Positions 19,207 through 29,072 are shown, counted from the stretch's first letter. The stretch is DNA of 64,000 bases from Acetivibrio sp964564015 (GCA_964564015.1 CAZLZR010000005.1:1-64000); one strand, 5' to 3'. The notes: generated from the letters alone by a model not told the origin. Program-made: numbers and translations.

Positions 19207-19249
19207 CTCAAGCCACATTTTCAGCTTGCAGAGCTGTCTGTGGCTTGAG
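19207..19249 (+). terminator. Strong hairpin before the chain-length regulator gene
   Basis: A perfect 11-base stem (CTCAAGCCACA at 19207-19217 and its complement at 19239-19249) encloses a second stem, CAGCT/AGCTG. There is no downstream T-run, so it is not a canonical rho-independent terminator. It may be an attenuator, an mRNA processing or stability element, or a protein-binding RNA. It sits 13 bases after the small membrane protein gene. Confidence 0.45.
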
Positions 19250-19332
19250 CATCTCATAATTTGCCGCTAAAACTGACTATTAAGTGACTTTTAATGCATA
19301 TTGAACTGAAATAATATGAAAAGGTGATGTAA

Positions 19333-20001
19333 GTGGAACTCAAGCAGTTTTTCATACTTCTACGGAAAAAATTAATATTTATTATTTTAATCCCTATAAT
19401 TGTGTCTGTTATAACTTGTGTTATGAGCACATTACTTATAACTCCTGTCTATGAAGCCTCAGCAACACTATATGTAACTAATCAGAAAACAAATTCTGAA
19501 GCTGATCTTACCTATGATGAAATGCTGACAAATCAACAATTGGTTAAGGATTATAAAGAGCTTATAAAAAGCAAACTTGTTTTAAAAACAGTTGTAGAAG
19601 AATTAGGGATGCAGGATCTTACTCCTGCTGCATTGTCAAGCAAAGTAAACGTTTACTCAAAAAACAATACGAGGGTGTTGGAAATAAGAGTAGAGGATAA
19701 AGATCCCATCAAGTGTATGGAAGTTTCAAACAAAATATGTGAGGTCTTTACAAAGTTATCCACAGATATTACAAAGTCAAATAACATAAATATTATAGAT
19801 ACCGCTGAAATACCTATAAATCCTATAAAACCCAAACCAGTTCTCTACATGTTATTAACCTTATTATTAAGCACTTTTGCAACAATAGGTACATTTTACC
19901 TGTTGGAACTGTTAAATGAAACTATTAAAACTTCTGAAGATATAGAAACATACTTGGGTCTGAGTGTCCTCGGGACTATACCTTCTTTTAATCTCAAATA
20001 A
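19333..20001 (+). CDS. Chain-length regulator, YveK/CapA-like
   Basis: This is a Wzz-domain membrane protein of 222 residues with two spans (about 14-34 and 173-196) flanking an extracytoplasmic part (VYEASATLYVTNQ, DYKELIKSKLVLKTVVEEL). A proline-rich INPIKPKP segment precedes the second helix, as in the polysaccharide co-polymerase family. It should act as the membrane activator of the CpsD-like kinase encoded next and set polymer length. The start is GTG with AAAAGGTGATG upstream. Confidence 0.85.
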   Translation: MELKQFFILLRKKLIFIILIPIIVSVITCVMSTLLITPVYEASATLYVTNQKTNSEADLTYDEMLTNQQLVKDYKELIKSKLVLKTVVEELGMQDLTPAALSSKVNVYSKNNTRVLEIRVEDKDPIKCMEVSNKICEVFTKLSTDITKSNNINIIDTAEIPINPIKPKPVLYMLLTLLLSTFATIGTFYLLELLNETIKTSEDIETYLGLSVLGTIPSFNLK

Positions 20002-20014
20002 GGCGGTGTTTTAG

Positions 20015-20755
20015 TTGGCAGAAATAAACTATGTAGTTAAGTATGATATAAATGAAACTGCCGAAGAAGCATACAAAGTTTTGCGGGCAAATATTCAATT
20101 TTATGATACAAATAAGAAAATCAGGACACTAGCCCTTACAAGTTACGGACCTGGTGAAGGTAAATCAACAACATCAATAAACCTTGCAATTTCAATGGCT
20201 AAGATAGGGGTAAAAGTTCTATACATAGATGCCGATATACGTAAGCCAATGCCGTTTAAATATTTTATGAGCAGTAACTTGAAAGGACTTACTAATTATC
20301 TACTCGGTCAGGTTAAACTTGAAGAAGTAATTAACCAAACTGATATCGCGGGCTTCAGCTTTATTACCTGCGGTATCAAAATAAATAATCCCGGAGAACT
20401 CATATTGTCTGAAAGGTTTAGCAAATTTCTTCTCGAAGTTGAAAGCCTATACGATCTGGTCATTGTAGATACACCTCCTCTGGGAAGTGTTATAGATGCT
20501 GCAATTATTGCCTCACAGGTAGACGGAACAATTATTGTTATTGAGGCAAATACAGTAAAATGCAAAAATGCGTTAAGAGTAAAGGAACAGCTTCAAAAAG
20601 CTAACGCCAACATAATTGGAGTTGTTTTAAATAAAATAAGCAAATCGGAATATAAGAGTTATTATGGAAGCTATGATTATTATAACTCCCAAAAAAAGTA
20701 TATAAAAAATTGGTCTAACTCAATTAATGACCTGAAGAAGGGAAAACATGATTGA
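20015..20755 (+). CDS. Tyrosine-protein kinase, CpsD/CapB family
   Basis: This is a BY-kinase, the cytoplasmic ATPase that autophosphorylates on a C-terminal tyrosine cluster and controls polymer export. It shows Walker A (GPGEGKSTTS), Walker A' (VLYIDADIRKP) and Walker B (LVIVDTPP), then the tyrosine cluster YKSYYGSYDYY followed by KKY near residues 213-229. The start is TTG with AAGGCGG 9 bases upstream. It begins 13 bases after the YveK-like stop and overlaps the phosphatase gene by 8 bases. Confidence 0.9.
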   Translation: MAEINYVVKYDINETAEEAYKVLRANIQFYDTNKKIRTLALTSYGPGEGKSTTSINLAISMAKIGVKVLYIDADIRKPMPFKYFMSSNLKGLTNYLLGQVKLEEVINQTDIAGFSFITCGIKINNPGELILSERFSKFLLEVESLYDLVIVDTPPLGSVIDAAIIASQVDGTIIVIEANTVKCKNALRVKEQLQKANANIIGVVLNKISKSEYKSYYGSYDYYNSQKKYIKNWSNSINDLKKGKHD

Positions 20756-21467
20756 TATTCATTGTCACATAATTTTTGGAGTAGATGATGGGCCTTCAAC
20801 AATTAAAGATTCGGTAAGAATGGTATTGGAGGCAGAGAAACTTGGAGTAAAAACAATTGTTACTACTCCTCATTTCCATAACGACATTTATAAATCCGAT
20901 AAAGTGCTTGAAAACTTCTACAAAATCAAGTCAAGAATAAGAGATTTCGGGGTGGAATTACTTTTAGGATATGAAGTCTTTTTAATTTCTTCACTAAATG
21001 ATGTAATCTCCAAAAAAGACAAGTACACCCTGAATAAGACTAAATACTTATTATTTGAGCTCCCCTTTGATATCATGCCAATTAATAGCAACGACCTCCT
21101 TTTGAAACTTCACATGGAAGGAATAGTTCCTATTATTGCACATCCTGAACGAAATATATATTTTGTACGAAACACACAAAAATTTATGGACTTTATAGAA
21201 ACAGGTTGTCTTGTACAAGTAGATGCAGCCAGTTTAGTTGGAGTTTATGGTTCAAAGGTTCAAAAATTTGCAAAAAAGCTTATTGACTTGAACTTAGTGC
21301 AATTTGTAGCTTCCGATGCTCATAAACCGCAGGATTATAACCTCTATCACAAGGCATATGATATGGTTAAAAATTGGGCTGGAAAAGAATATAGTGATAA
21401 AATATTTAATTATAATCAAAATGTTATTATAACACCTCCTATAATATTTGATGAAGAAGGTATGTGA
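20748..21467 (+). CDS. PHP-type tyrosine-protein phosphatase, CpsB/YwqE-like
   Basis: This is a metal-dependent phosphatase of the PHP superfamily that removes phosphate from the partner kinase. It has the N-terminal metal site DIHCHIIFGVDDGP, VTTPHFHND, PIIAHPERN and the C-terminal ASDAHKP. Length (239) is slightly under the 243-254 usual for CpsB/YwqE. It overlaps the kinase gene, completing the YveK-CpsD-CpsB trio. Confidence 0.88.
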   Translation: MIDIHCHIIFGVDDGPSTIKDSVRMVLEAEKLGVKTIVTTPHFHNDIYKSDKVLENFYKIKSRIRDFGVELLLGYEVFLISSLNDVISKKDKYTLNKTKYLLFELPFDIMPINSNDLLLKLHMEGIVPIIAHPERNIYFVRNTQKFMDFIETGCLVQVDAASLVGVYGSKVQKFAKKLIDLNLVQFVASDAHKPQDYNLYHKAYDMVKNWAGKEYSDKIFNYNQNVIITPPIIFDEEGM

Positions 21468-21489
21468 TAACCGTTTATCACATACCTTC
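21456..21489 (+). terminator. Terminator hairpin of the kinase operon
   Basis: A perfect 15-base stem (GAAGGTATGTGATAA at 21456-21470 and its complement at 21475-21489) has a 4-base loop and spans the stop codon of the phosphatase gene. It is followed by a T-rich stretch. The remainder of the gap to 21772 is AT-rich and includes an imperfect GGGTG/CACCC inverted repeat near 21599-21635. Promoter elements for the next gene must lie there but none is clear. Confidence 0.65.
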
Positions 21490-21772
21490 TCTTAATATAT
21501 TCTTAAACTTGAAAGTTTTCCCTTCATAATAAATGTATCTAATTGCATACTCGTAATGTAGGAAATATTACATATATCAGGATTACTTATGCTATTATGG
21601 GTGCATATAATAAAGGTGAAGAATAATATACACCCTGCTATTATAAGAAGGTGGAAAGCCTACTGAGTTTATGTTACAATATAACCGAAACATTATTGTT
21701 CTCAAATTGTTTGCTTTAATTCTTTAATATATCAATATAAAATGCAAAAATTTTAAGAAAGGCGATGAGCTT

Positions 21773-22585
21773 ATGCAAAGTTATATTCAAGATCTATTAA
21801 CTACAGTACTTATACCGGGAATTCAATCAATTTTTTTTGCTGTTGTTGTATTGACAGTCGGTATGATTGTAATCAAATGGGGTGTTAAAAAACTAAAAAT
21901 CCTGATGGATAAATCCAGAATTGATATTAATTTGAAACCCTTTATAATTTCAATGATTGATGCCCTGTTGAAGGTATTTCTGATAGTTTCTGTTATTGGT
22001 ATTTTAGGAGTGCAGACTTCATCTTTTGTGGCAGTATTGGCATCGGCAGGTCTTGCAATCGGACTTGCTTTTCAAGGTTCTCTTTCAAATATCGCAGGAG
22101 GTGTTTTACTTCTTACAACAAAACCTATTGCTGTGGGTAACTTTATAGAAACAAACGGATATTCCGGAACTGTACAGGCTATAAAGATTTTATATACCGA
22201 AATTGTTACTCCCGACAATAAAGTTATATTTATCCCTAATGGAAGTTTGGCCAATTCAAGCATAGTAAACTATTCAATCAAAGATACGAGAAGGGTCGAT
22301 ATGAAATTTGGCGTTTCCTACGAGGCAAACAATTCTGAAGTAATAAGTGTTTTAAAAGATGTTATAAGTAAACAGCCTCTTGTATTAAACGATCCGGCGC
22401 CCTTTGTAAGAATGTCTGAGCATGGCGATAATGCAATAATGTATACCGTGAGATTGTGGGTTAAATCCCAGAACTATTGGGATGTGTATTTTAACGTTAT
22501 TGAAGAAGTTAAAAAACGTTTTGATGAAAAAAGCATATCAATACCATATCCGCAAATGGATGTTCACATGAAAAATAACACTTAA
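21773..22585 (+). CDS. MscS-family mechanosensitive channel
   Basis: This is a small-conductance mechanosensitive channel of 270 residues, close to the length of MscS. Three membrane helices (about 15-35, 55-80, 84-113) are followed by the pore-lining glycine/alanine helix SAGLAIGLAFQGSLSNIAGGVLL. After that comes the beta domain (KPIAVGNFIETNGYSGTV, PNGSLANSSIVNYS). It should release solutes on hypo-osmotic shock. It is a single gene; its end overlaps by 4 bases the end of the convergent ABC permease gene. Confidence 0.9.
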   Translation: MQSYIQDLLTTVLIPGIQSIFFAVVVLTVGMIVIKWGVKKLKILMDKSRIDINLKPFIISMIDALLKVFLIVSVIGILGVQTSSFVAVLASAGLAIGLAFQGSLSNIAGGVLLLTTKPIAVGNFIETNGYSGTVQAIKILYTEIVTPDNKVIFIPNGSLANSSIVNYSIKDTRRVDMKFGVSYEANNSEVISVLKDVISKQPLVLNDPAPFVRMSEHGDNAIMYTVRLWVKSQNYWDVYFNVIEEVKKRFDEKSISIPYPQMDVHMKNNT

Positions 22586-24246
22586 ACCTCCAGACGATTA
22601 AACATTTTATCTCCCTTAGTTGTGACAATCCAATAGAGTATAGCATCAATAAGGCCAAAACCAATAAGAATGACACAGCATGCTACAAGCAGGTCAAATT
22701 CAAAAACAAATGCTCCGAAAGTAGTTATACCTGCAAAAACAATACCTATCAACATATTAAATACAACATTCAGATTCTGCTTAACAGCCTTCTGCTCATT
22801 ATCCCAGTGAAGTTTGGGATTAAGAAGGTCGATTATTATTCCTGTGAAGGATGTAAATAATATACCTGCCAAGCCGGTAAGCACAATCAATACCATCATA
22901 TATAACGGTAGCTCCAGAATTACTCCGGCGGTTATCAACATGGTTGTCAAACCAATAAGAGCAATTACAACACCAGAAATTACTTTAGCCATTATCTGAA
23001 CCTTATATGCTGTTGGCAGATATTTGCTGATATACAAATTCTGCCCTTCCCTTGAAATGGCAGTAGAAGTAACGCAATTTGCTGATGAAATAAACATTGA
23101 CGCTGCAAATGCTACAATGATTATGATTCCCGCATAATTTCCATCACTAATAAGCACCTTTATACCCTCTAATTCACTTAAATCCTGTGACTGCGTAATA
23201 AAAGGTAATATCAGAAATACGGGCCAGATAAAATTCATCAAAACACAGTTCATAAAATATATAGGTGTTCTAAAAAGAAGTTTAAGCTCTTTTATAGTAT
23301 ATGACTTAAGTTTAGATTGGCGGGTACTCACCTTTTCAAGCTCAGTGCTGCTGACTTTTCTCCTTTTTGCTGCCATCTCTGAAATACCGATTACACCCTT
23401 AAAATACAGATGCTCACCTATAAACAGAAACAATGCAAAACCTGCCAAATTAATCAGGACATAAATAATCAGATTTGTTATGCCATGAATATTTGAGTTA
23501 TTTACAATACTCAAAGCGGCAAACTTTGCACCAGGAAATATCTTTGCCACAAGCTCAACCATCGAATTCTGTCCTTCTATAAACATTTTCTGAAGTTGTT
23601 CGGGATCAGTAGCGTTATTAGCAAAGCTCTGAATTAAATAGTTAAAGCCAATGGCTCCGAGCATTGCTATTATCCCGCCGAACATCTTGAAACGATCTCT
23701 GTTTCTTGCTATTCCTGTAAACCTCATTATTATCATAACCAATATTGAAGCTATTACAAGAGGTATAAAAGGCACAAGAATAAAAACAATCAATGCATAC
23801 AAATAATACATAACGGGTGCACTGCTTTTTATTGCATAGACTATGAACAATGGCAGTATTAAAAGTATTTCGGTAAGATATTCATAAAACACAGTAACTA
23901 AGAACTTTGCCCCAATTATTTCTGAGGGTCTTACCGGAAACGGGATAAGGTTTTCAATATCATTTGAATAATAAAAAACGTTAATTACATAAAATACACC
24001 AAAGAAAAATATGGTGAAAGAAGTAACCGCAATTCCCATGCTCAGAACTATACCTTGCAGTCCCACAGCTTCCAAGGAATCATACAGCATTGAAATAAAA
24101 AATATCATGCCGCTGATAACAGGAATAAAACTCAAAGCGATCAACACAAAAAAAGCTATCTGTCTGGCTTTCTTTTTCCCGCTGCTTTCCAAACTAAAAC
24201 CATTCTTCAAAAGTATTTTTGTAAGTAATAAAAGTTTATTGCCCAT
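22582..24246 (-). CDS. ABC exporter permease (ABC-2-like)
   Basis: This is a large membrane protein of 554 residues with about 12 predicted spans. It resembles the 'putative ABC exporter' permeases paired with single ATPases in Firmicutes. Landmarks include FYYSNDIENLIPFPVRPSEI and CVTSTAISREGQNLYISKYLP, which fits that family. It overlaps the upstream ATPase gene by 11 bases, so the two are co-translated. The substrate is unknown. Confidence 0.8.
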   Translation of the reverse strand: MGNKLLLLTKILLKNGFSLESSGKKKARQIAFFVLIALSFIPVISGMIFFISMLYDSLEAVGLQGIVLSMGIAVTSFTIFFFGVFYVINVFYYSNDIENLIPFPVRPSEIIGAKFLVTVFYEYLTEILLILPLFIVYAIKSSAPVMYYLYALIVFILVPFIPLVIASILVMIIMRFTGIARNRDRFKMFGGIIAMLGAIGFNYLIQSFANNATDPEQLQKMFIEGQNSMVELVAKIFPGAKFAALSIVNNSNIHGITNLIIYVLINLAGFALFLFIGEHLYFKGVIGISEMAAKRRKVSSTELEKVSTRQSKLKSYTIKELKLLFRTPIYFMNCVLMNFIWPVFLILPFITQSQDLSELEGIKVLISDGNYAGIIIIVAFAASMFISSANCVTSTAISREGQNLYISKYLPTAYKVQIMAKVISGVVIALIGLTTMLITAGVILELPLYMMVLIVLTGLAGILFTSFTGIIIDLLNPKLHWDNEQKAVKQNLNVVFNMLIGIVFAGITTFGAFVFEFDLLVACCVILIGFGLIDAILYWIVTTKGDKMFNRLEV

Positions 24247-24964
24247 TTTCAGTCAACTCCAGAAACATTTTTTCAAAAGACTGGTTATTTTTAAAGTGCT
24301 CTCTCATTTCTTCAAGCTTCCCTGCAAACAATATCTTTCCCTTATTGATTATTGCAACTCTGTCACACAATTTTTCTGCCACTTCAAGTACATGGGTCGA
24401 AAAGAACACAGTATTACCCCCGGAGGCGTGTTCTCTCATCATTTCCTTTAAGGTAAAGGAGGACTTGGGATCAAGGCCTGTCATTGGCTCATCTAAAATC
24501 CACACCGGAGGATTATGTATCAATACTCCCATTATGACAATTTTCTGGCGCATACCATGGGAATAGCTCTGAATTTGGTCGCCAAGCGCACCGGACATTT
24601 CAAACCTGTCTGCAAGAGTTTCAATTTTTTTCTTTCGTTCATCGTCCGGAACGTCATACATATCTGCCATAAAATTCAGATATTCTAACCCTTTTAATCT
24701 TAGGAATATATTCGGATCGTCCGGTACAAAACCGAATTTCTTTTTTGCCTCTATCGGGCTTTCATTTATATCTGCCCCATTTATTCTGATATTTCCGCTA
24801 TCAGGCTTCAAAATACCCGTTATCATCTTTATTGTAGTTGTCTTACCAGCACCGTTAGGCCCTAGAAAACCGAATATTTCTCCATCCTCTACTGTCATAT
24901 TAAGGCTATCAACAGCTTTCACTGTACCGCTGTAAGTTTTTGTTATATTAATTATTTCTATCAT
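24236..24964 (-). CDS. ABC transporter ATP-binding protein
   Basis: This 242-residue ATPase has Walker A (GPNGAGKTTT), a Q-loop region (FGFVPDDPNI), a signature in the form YSHGMRQK, Walker B (VWILDEPMTGLD) and the switch histidine STHVLE. It belongs to the export-type subfamily that works with ABC-2 permeases (the neighbour it overlaps). The signature SHGMRQK in place of SGGQ is common in this subfamily. Confidence 0.88.
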   Translation of the reverse strand: MIEIINITKTYSGTVKAVDSLNMTVEDGEIFGFLGPNGAGKTTTIKMITGILKPDSGNIRINGADINESPIEAKKKFGFVPDDPNIFLRLKGLEYLNFMADMYDVPDDERKKKIETLADRFEMSGALGDQIQSYSHGMRQKIVIMGVLIHNPPVWILDEPMTGLDPKSSFTLKEMMREHASGGNTVFFSTHVLEVAEKLCDRVAIINKGKILFAGKLEEMREHFKNNQSFEKMFLELTENGQ

Positions 24965-25039
24965 GCAAATTAGCCTCTCTTATTAGTTTATATCTTACAT
25001 CTTATCCAAATTCCGCCCAAATGTAAATCCTTTATTTCC

Positions 25040-27391
25040 TTATTCCTGTACTTTATTGTTCTCACTGCCGTCTGTTTTTACTCTGTACACTTTGGACCTG
25101 TCACTGTTATTGTGATAGTACAGCCAGTCCCCGATTATATCAATTATAGAACTATCAGAGCTGTTTAGCTTTGTCCTGTCTGTTCCATCTGGTCTGACCT
25201 TATACAAACTGTTTCCGTCATCCTCATTAACGTAATAAATCCAATCATTTATAACTCTTTCAAGGGGAGTGTAATAATAGGTCAAATATCCTATATCTTC
25301 TGAGAACGAAAACCCTGAAGGAGTATCGGAAATTATTTTGTCTGTCTCCCCAGTTTCTTTTGATATCCTATACAGATACCCACCAACATTCCATTTATAT
25401 GCTTTATAGATAACAAAATCCTGTGTAAAATACAATACTGATGCTATGGATCCATTACTTATTTTCCGTATACCTGCCTGCGAATTGTTTAATCTGTTTA
25501 TTCTATCATCACCATCAATAAAGTAGATGTTACCGTCATCTTCATTCAGGGATTTTACATCACCTTCGTATACTACTTCTTCATTTGTTCCGTCAGTTTT
25601 TACTTTATATATTGCCTTTGCGTTTCCAGCGGATACATATATATAATAAATAAAACCATCACATAAAACGATTTTTTTAGCATGATTCCTTGTAAGATTT
25701 GATGATGTAAAATCAATAAGATTTAACTTTACAATGTTGTCTTCCCTGTCTAAATAATATGCAGTATCCCCGTCAATAATCCTGTCGCCTCTCATCTCAT
25801 TTACCCTCGTAAAATAATCACTGTCGGTATTGCAGGAAGGATATATACCTTTCTCCCATCTATGGTCAATAGAAATCTGTCTGTCGGACAGATTAAAGTA
25901 CGTGTGTGTTATGGAGTCATTTTCAATATCTTTTCCGTCCTTATCTATATTGTCAAAGGTAACATCCAGATGAAAATACTCTCCATCAATTTTAACCATA
26001 TTCCATGCATGACCAATCCAGGCTTTCTCTCCATCTGCATCACCATGAACGAATTCGTTCTCGATACCAACAATGTCCAATAAAATTTGCATAGTCCTTG
26101 CAAAACCGTCACAAACCGCAACCTTGTTTACCAGAACTCCATAAGGCTGGTGTGACTCTTCTGGTACCGTATCCTTTAGATAGTTTTCGTAATCATATTT
26201 AGTATTAAAAACCAGATAATCATGAAGTGCAAGCTCTTTTTCAAGATCTGTCATGCCAGGCTTTATAACCTTTTCAACAATTTCTTTTGTCATTTTTTGC
26301 ATATTAGCGTATTTTTCATAGAGTTCATCATTGAGTACCGATTCTCTAGCATAATATTCAACGTACACTTCTTTCAAATTTTCCAGATCTTTCAAGGGTG
26401 TTATATCCAATGTAGAATTAGCATAAACGTCCAACTCCTTTAGCTTTTTAAGACTTGAAAGAGGTCTCATATCAGTTATCTGATTGTCGCCAACATATAG
26501 CTTTTCAAGCCTGGACAGTGAAGCTAGCGGTTGAATATTTTTTATACTGTTTCCACCTATATATAATTCTTCAAGATTAGTCAGTAACTTAAGCGGTGTT
26601 ATATCTTTTATAAGGTTGGTATGCAAATAGATTACTCTAAGATTTGCCAATTGGGACAACGGGTTGATGTCTGCGATTTTGTTTTCACTTAGACTGATTC
26701 TTTCAAGTTTATGTAAATTTGCCAAAAGGCTTATATCATATATATTGTTTCCTTCCATATAAAGGTACTTGGCGTTTTTCATATACTGAATACCTTTAAT
26801 ATCGGATATATCCTTTTCTCTGGCTTCGAATACCTCTATCTTTTTTAAATCGCTGGAAAAAATATCACCTGAATATTTCTTAATATTTTGCCTTATTGCT
26901 TTTTCGAAATTGCTGTCAGGAATATAAATTACATCCTGTGTCAGAATAGTTACCTTCCGGGTTTTTGCATCCCATGATACGTTTGCTCCAAAACCTTCGG
27001 AGATAAATCGTGCCGGCACAAGAGTTCTACCTGAAATAATGGTTGCCGGTACATCCAGCAATACTTCTTTCCCATTTACTTCAGCAAGTTTGCTGCCTGC
27101 AACAAGTCTTATATCCGTATTACCCCGGGAACCTGTTACGGTTTTTGTTCCAGGATCCCACTCAACTTGTGCTTCCAACGCTTCAAAAATAGCTCTTAAT
27201 GGAACCATCGTCCTGCCTTCAATTATTGTGGGAGGGACATCAAATTTCACTTCATCCCAATCAACCATAACAGTAATCTGATTTTCTGCAGCCGGTGCAG
27301 CCTCTACAGTCAAAAGGTTTCCTGAGCACAAAAAACCTGACACAGCCAAAAAAATCATTAAGGAAATCAAAAGTTTATTATTAAACTTCAC
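25040..27391 (-). CDS. Secreted LRR-transglutaminase protein with stalk domain
   Basis: This is a large exported protein (783 residues). A signal peptide comes first, followed by a copper-amine-oxidase-N (stalk) domain at about 37-150 (GRTMVPLRAIFEA, GRTLVPARFISEG). Next are leucine-rich repeats at about 190-360. A transglutaminase-like domain (375-490) has an apparent triad Cys427 (AVCDGFART), His461 (GHAWNMV) and Asp476 (HLDVTFD). A DUF5050-like beta region of Y-rich repeats closes it. The GTG at 27391 has GAGGGTG upstream, better than the TTG 5 codons earlier. It probably acts in the cell wall, and the stalk may anchor it. Target unknown. Confidence 0.75.
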   Translation of the reverse strand: MKFNNKLLISLMIFLAVSGFLCSGNLLTVEAAPAAENQITVMVDWDEVKFDVPPTIIEGRTMVPLRAIFEALEAQVEWDPGTKTVTGSRGNTDIRLVAGSKLAEVNGKEVLLDVPATIISGRTLVPARFISEGFGANVSWDAKTRKVTILTQDVIYIPDSNFEKAIRQNIKKYSGDIFSSDLKKIEVFEAREKDISDIKGIQYMKNAKYLYMEGNNIYDISLLANLHKLERISLSENKIADINPLSQLANLRVIYLHTNLIKDITPLKLLTNLEELYIGGNSIKNIQPLASLSRLEKLYVGDNQITDMRPLSSLKKLKELDVYANSTLDITPLKDLENLKEVYVEYYARESVLNDELYEKYANMQKMTKEIVEKVIKPGMTDLEKELALHDYLVFNTKYDYENYLKDTVPEESHQPYGVLVNKVAVCDGFARTMQILLDIVGIENEFVHGDADGEKAWIGHAWNMVKIDGEYFHLDVTFDNIDKDGKDIENDSITHTYFNLSDRQISIDHRWEKGIYPSCNTDSDYFTRVNEMRGDRIIDGDTAYYLDREDNIVKLNLIDFTSSNLTRNHAKKIVLCDGFIYYIYVSAGNAKAIYKVKTDGTNEEVVYEGDVKSLNEDDGNIYFIDGDDRINRLNNSQAGIRKISNGSIASVLYFTQDFVIYKAYKWNVGGYLYRISKETGETDKIISDTPSGFSFSEDIGYLTYYYTPLERVINDWIYYVNEDDGNSLYKVRPDGTDRTKLNSSDSSIIDIIGDWLYYHNNSDRSKVYRVKTDGSENNKVQE

Positions 27392-27427
27392 ATTTATCAC
27401 CCTCAAAATAAGATTTTCTTTTCCATA

Positions 27428-28273
27428 TTATCCAACTCTGTTCTTTAAAGCAAGTGTAATAAAATATATAATGGCAGAAATAAGTACGATAGTTGCTCCA
27501 GTAGTGGAATTCCAGTAATAAGACAATATAAGCCCTGATAATCCCGATACAAGAGCTATAAGAACCGATATCAGATGGTACTGTCTTACATTAACGCTTA
27601 CATTCCTTGCAGCAGCGGCCGGAAGTACTACCAGAGAGTTTATAATAAGGAGTCCTACCCATTGTATCGCCACTGTTACAATTACTGCAATCGCAGAGGT
27701 GAAAAGCATCTCACAGGCAAGTGTATTAATTCCCCTGCTTTTTGCCAATGACTGGTTTACGCTGATTAAAAGCATTTTGTTAAACAAAAGCATCCACAAT
27801 ATAATCACACCTGCACATACAATCAAAAGCATAACTATATCAAAAGGTGAAATGCTTAGAAGATCACCGTAAAGATAACTTGAGTATTTGTTAATATTTT
27901 TGCCTCCAACAGACAGAAGCACCAATCCGCCGGATATTGCTACCGATGAAAATACGCCTATAGTTGTATCGGTGGATGTTTTACTTTTATTTTTTACAAG
28001 AGTTATAAGTATTGAAAATACTATGGAAAAACAAACTGCTGAAAGCACAGGATTCAGAATGCCCAATACGCTTCCAATTGCCACGCCCGTAAATGCTCCG
28101 TGACCCAATGCATCAGAAAAGAAAGCCATTCTATTATTAACTATCATTGTTCCAAGTATTCCGAAAATAGGAGAAATAATCAGAACGGCGAGTAGTGCAT
28201 TTTTCATGAAGTTCATCTGAGCCCATTGAAAAGGCAGGATAGTATCTATAAACGAGTACCAGAAATCAATCAT
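27428..28273 (-). CDS. Metal ABC transporter permease, ZnuB-like
   Basis: This ABC-3 family permease (281 residues) has about 8 spans and conserved segments FFSDALGHGAFTGVAIG, WVGLLIINSLVVLPAAAARN. It should form the channel for zinc (or manganese) with the two following proteins. It overlaps the ATPase gene by 8 bases and belongs to the znu-like transcript that starts at about 30068. Confidence 0.87.
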   Translation of the reverse strand: MIDFWYSFIDTILPFQWAQMNFMKNALLAVLIISPIFGILGTMIVNNRMAFFSDALGHGAFTGVAIGSVLGILNPVLSAVCFSIVFSILITLVKNKSKTSTDTTIGVFSSVAISGGLVLLSVGGKNINKYSSYLYGDLLSISPFDIVMLLIVCAGVIILWMLLFNKMLLISVNQSLAKSRGINTLACEMLFTSAIAVIVTVAIQWVGLLIINSLVVLPAAAARNVSVNVRQYHLISVLIALVSGLSGLILSYYWNSTTGATIVLISAIIYFITLALKNRVG

Positions 28274-29072
28274 TGTTTTCTATCCTCCCACCATCTTTAT
28301 CGGTATTTTCTTTATACCATGAAATCCCAAAAGTTTTTAACAGCATTTCATTTTCGGCCATTTCTTCCGGAGTGCCACTTCCTAAAACAGTACCCTTTAC
28401 CAGTACTATTCTGTCTGCATATTTCATAACAAGATCAAGGTCGTGAGACACAAGTATTATTGAAAGATCATAATTCTCTTTAAGCTCCAGCAATGTATTG
28501 TAAAACATTTCCATACCATTTTGATCTATACCTGAGACCGGCTCGTCCAAAAGCAAAAGGTGTGGTATGGGTTCAAGTGCAAGCGCAAGAAGAACTCTCT
28601 GAAGTTCTCCTCCTGACAGTGCCCCTAACCGCCTGTCTATAAGGTACTCTGCCTTGACTTTTTTTAGACTTTCCAGAACTCTTTTCCTCAGCCCTTTAGG
28701 TTTATACAGCCAGGTAGGAGCTTTGACAAGACTTGACATAAACAAATCAAATACACTTACAGGTGATCCCGTATCAAAACTCAAATGTTGCGGAACATAG
28801 CCCACCACCGGCTTGTCATTCTTCTCCCCTTTTGAGTCCATGAACTTCAATTCACCGGTATGCTTCACTTCTCCAAGTATTGCCTTCAAAAGAGTGCTTT
28901 TACCGGCACCATTAGGACCAATCAGCGCGGTAAGTTCTCCACAGTGTATATGGAGATTGACCTCCTTCAAGACCTGGGTTTTTCCGAAGGTCACCCCGAA
29001 GTTTTCAATTTTTGTACAACACAAACCACAACAACCATTCTGACAACATACACTATGCTTTGTTTTTTTCAT
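28266..29072 (-). CDS. Metal ABC transporter ATPase, ZnuC-like, Cys-rich N-terminus
   Basis: This is the ATPase of the metal importer, with Walker A GPNGAGKST, signature LSGGELQR, Walker B LLLDEPVSGID and switch SHDLD. The N-terminal 20 residues carry six cysteines in three CC pairs (Cys9-Cys10, Cys14-Cys15, Cys18-Cys19). That could bind metal and sense or regulate transport; many clostridial ZnuC-type proteins carry a shorter version. It overlaps the binding-protein gene by 4 bases. Confidence 0.87.
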   Translation of the reverse strand: MKKTKHSVCCQNGCCGLCCTKIENFGVTFGKTQVLKEVNLHIHCGELTALIGPNGAGKSTLLKAILGEVKHTGELKFMDSKGEKNDKPVVGYVPQHLSFDTGSPVSVFDLFMSSLVKAPTWLYKPKGLRKRVLESLKKVKAEYLIDRRLGALSGGELQRVLLALALEPIPHLLLLDEPVSGIDQNGMEMFYNTLLELKENYDLSIILVSHDLDLVMKYADRIVLVKGTVLGSGTPEEMAENEMLLKTFGISWYKENTDKDGGRIENND

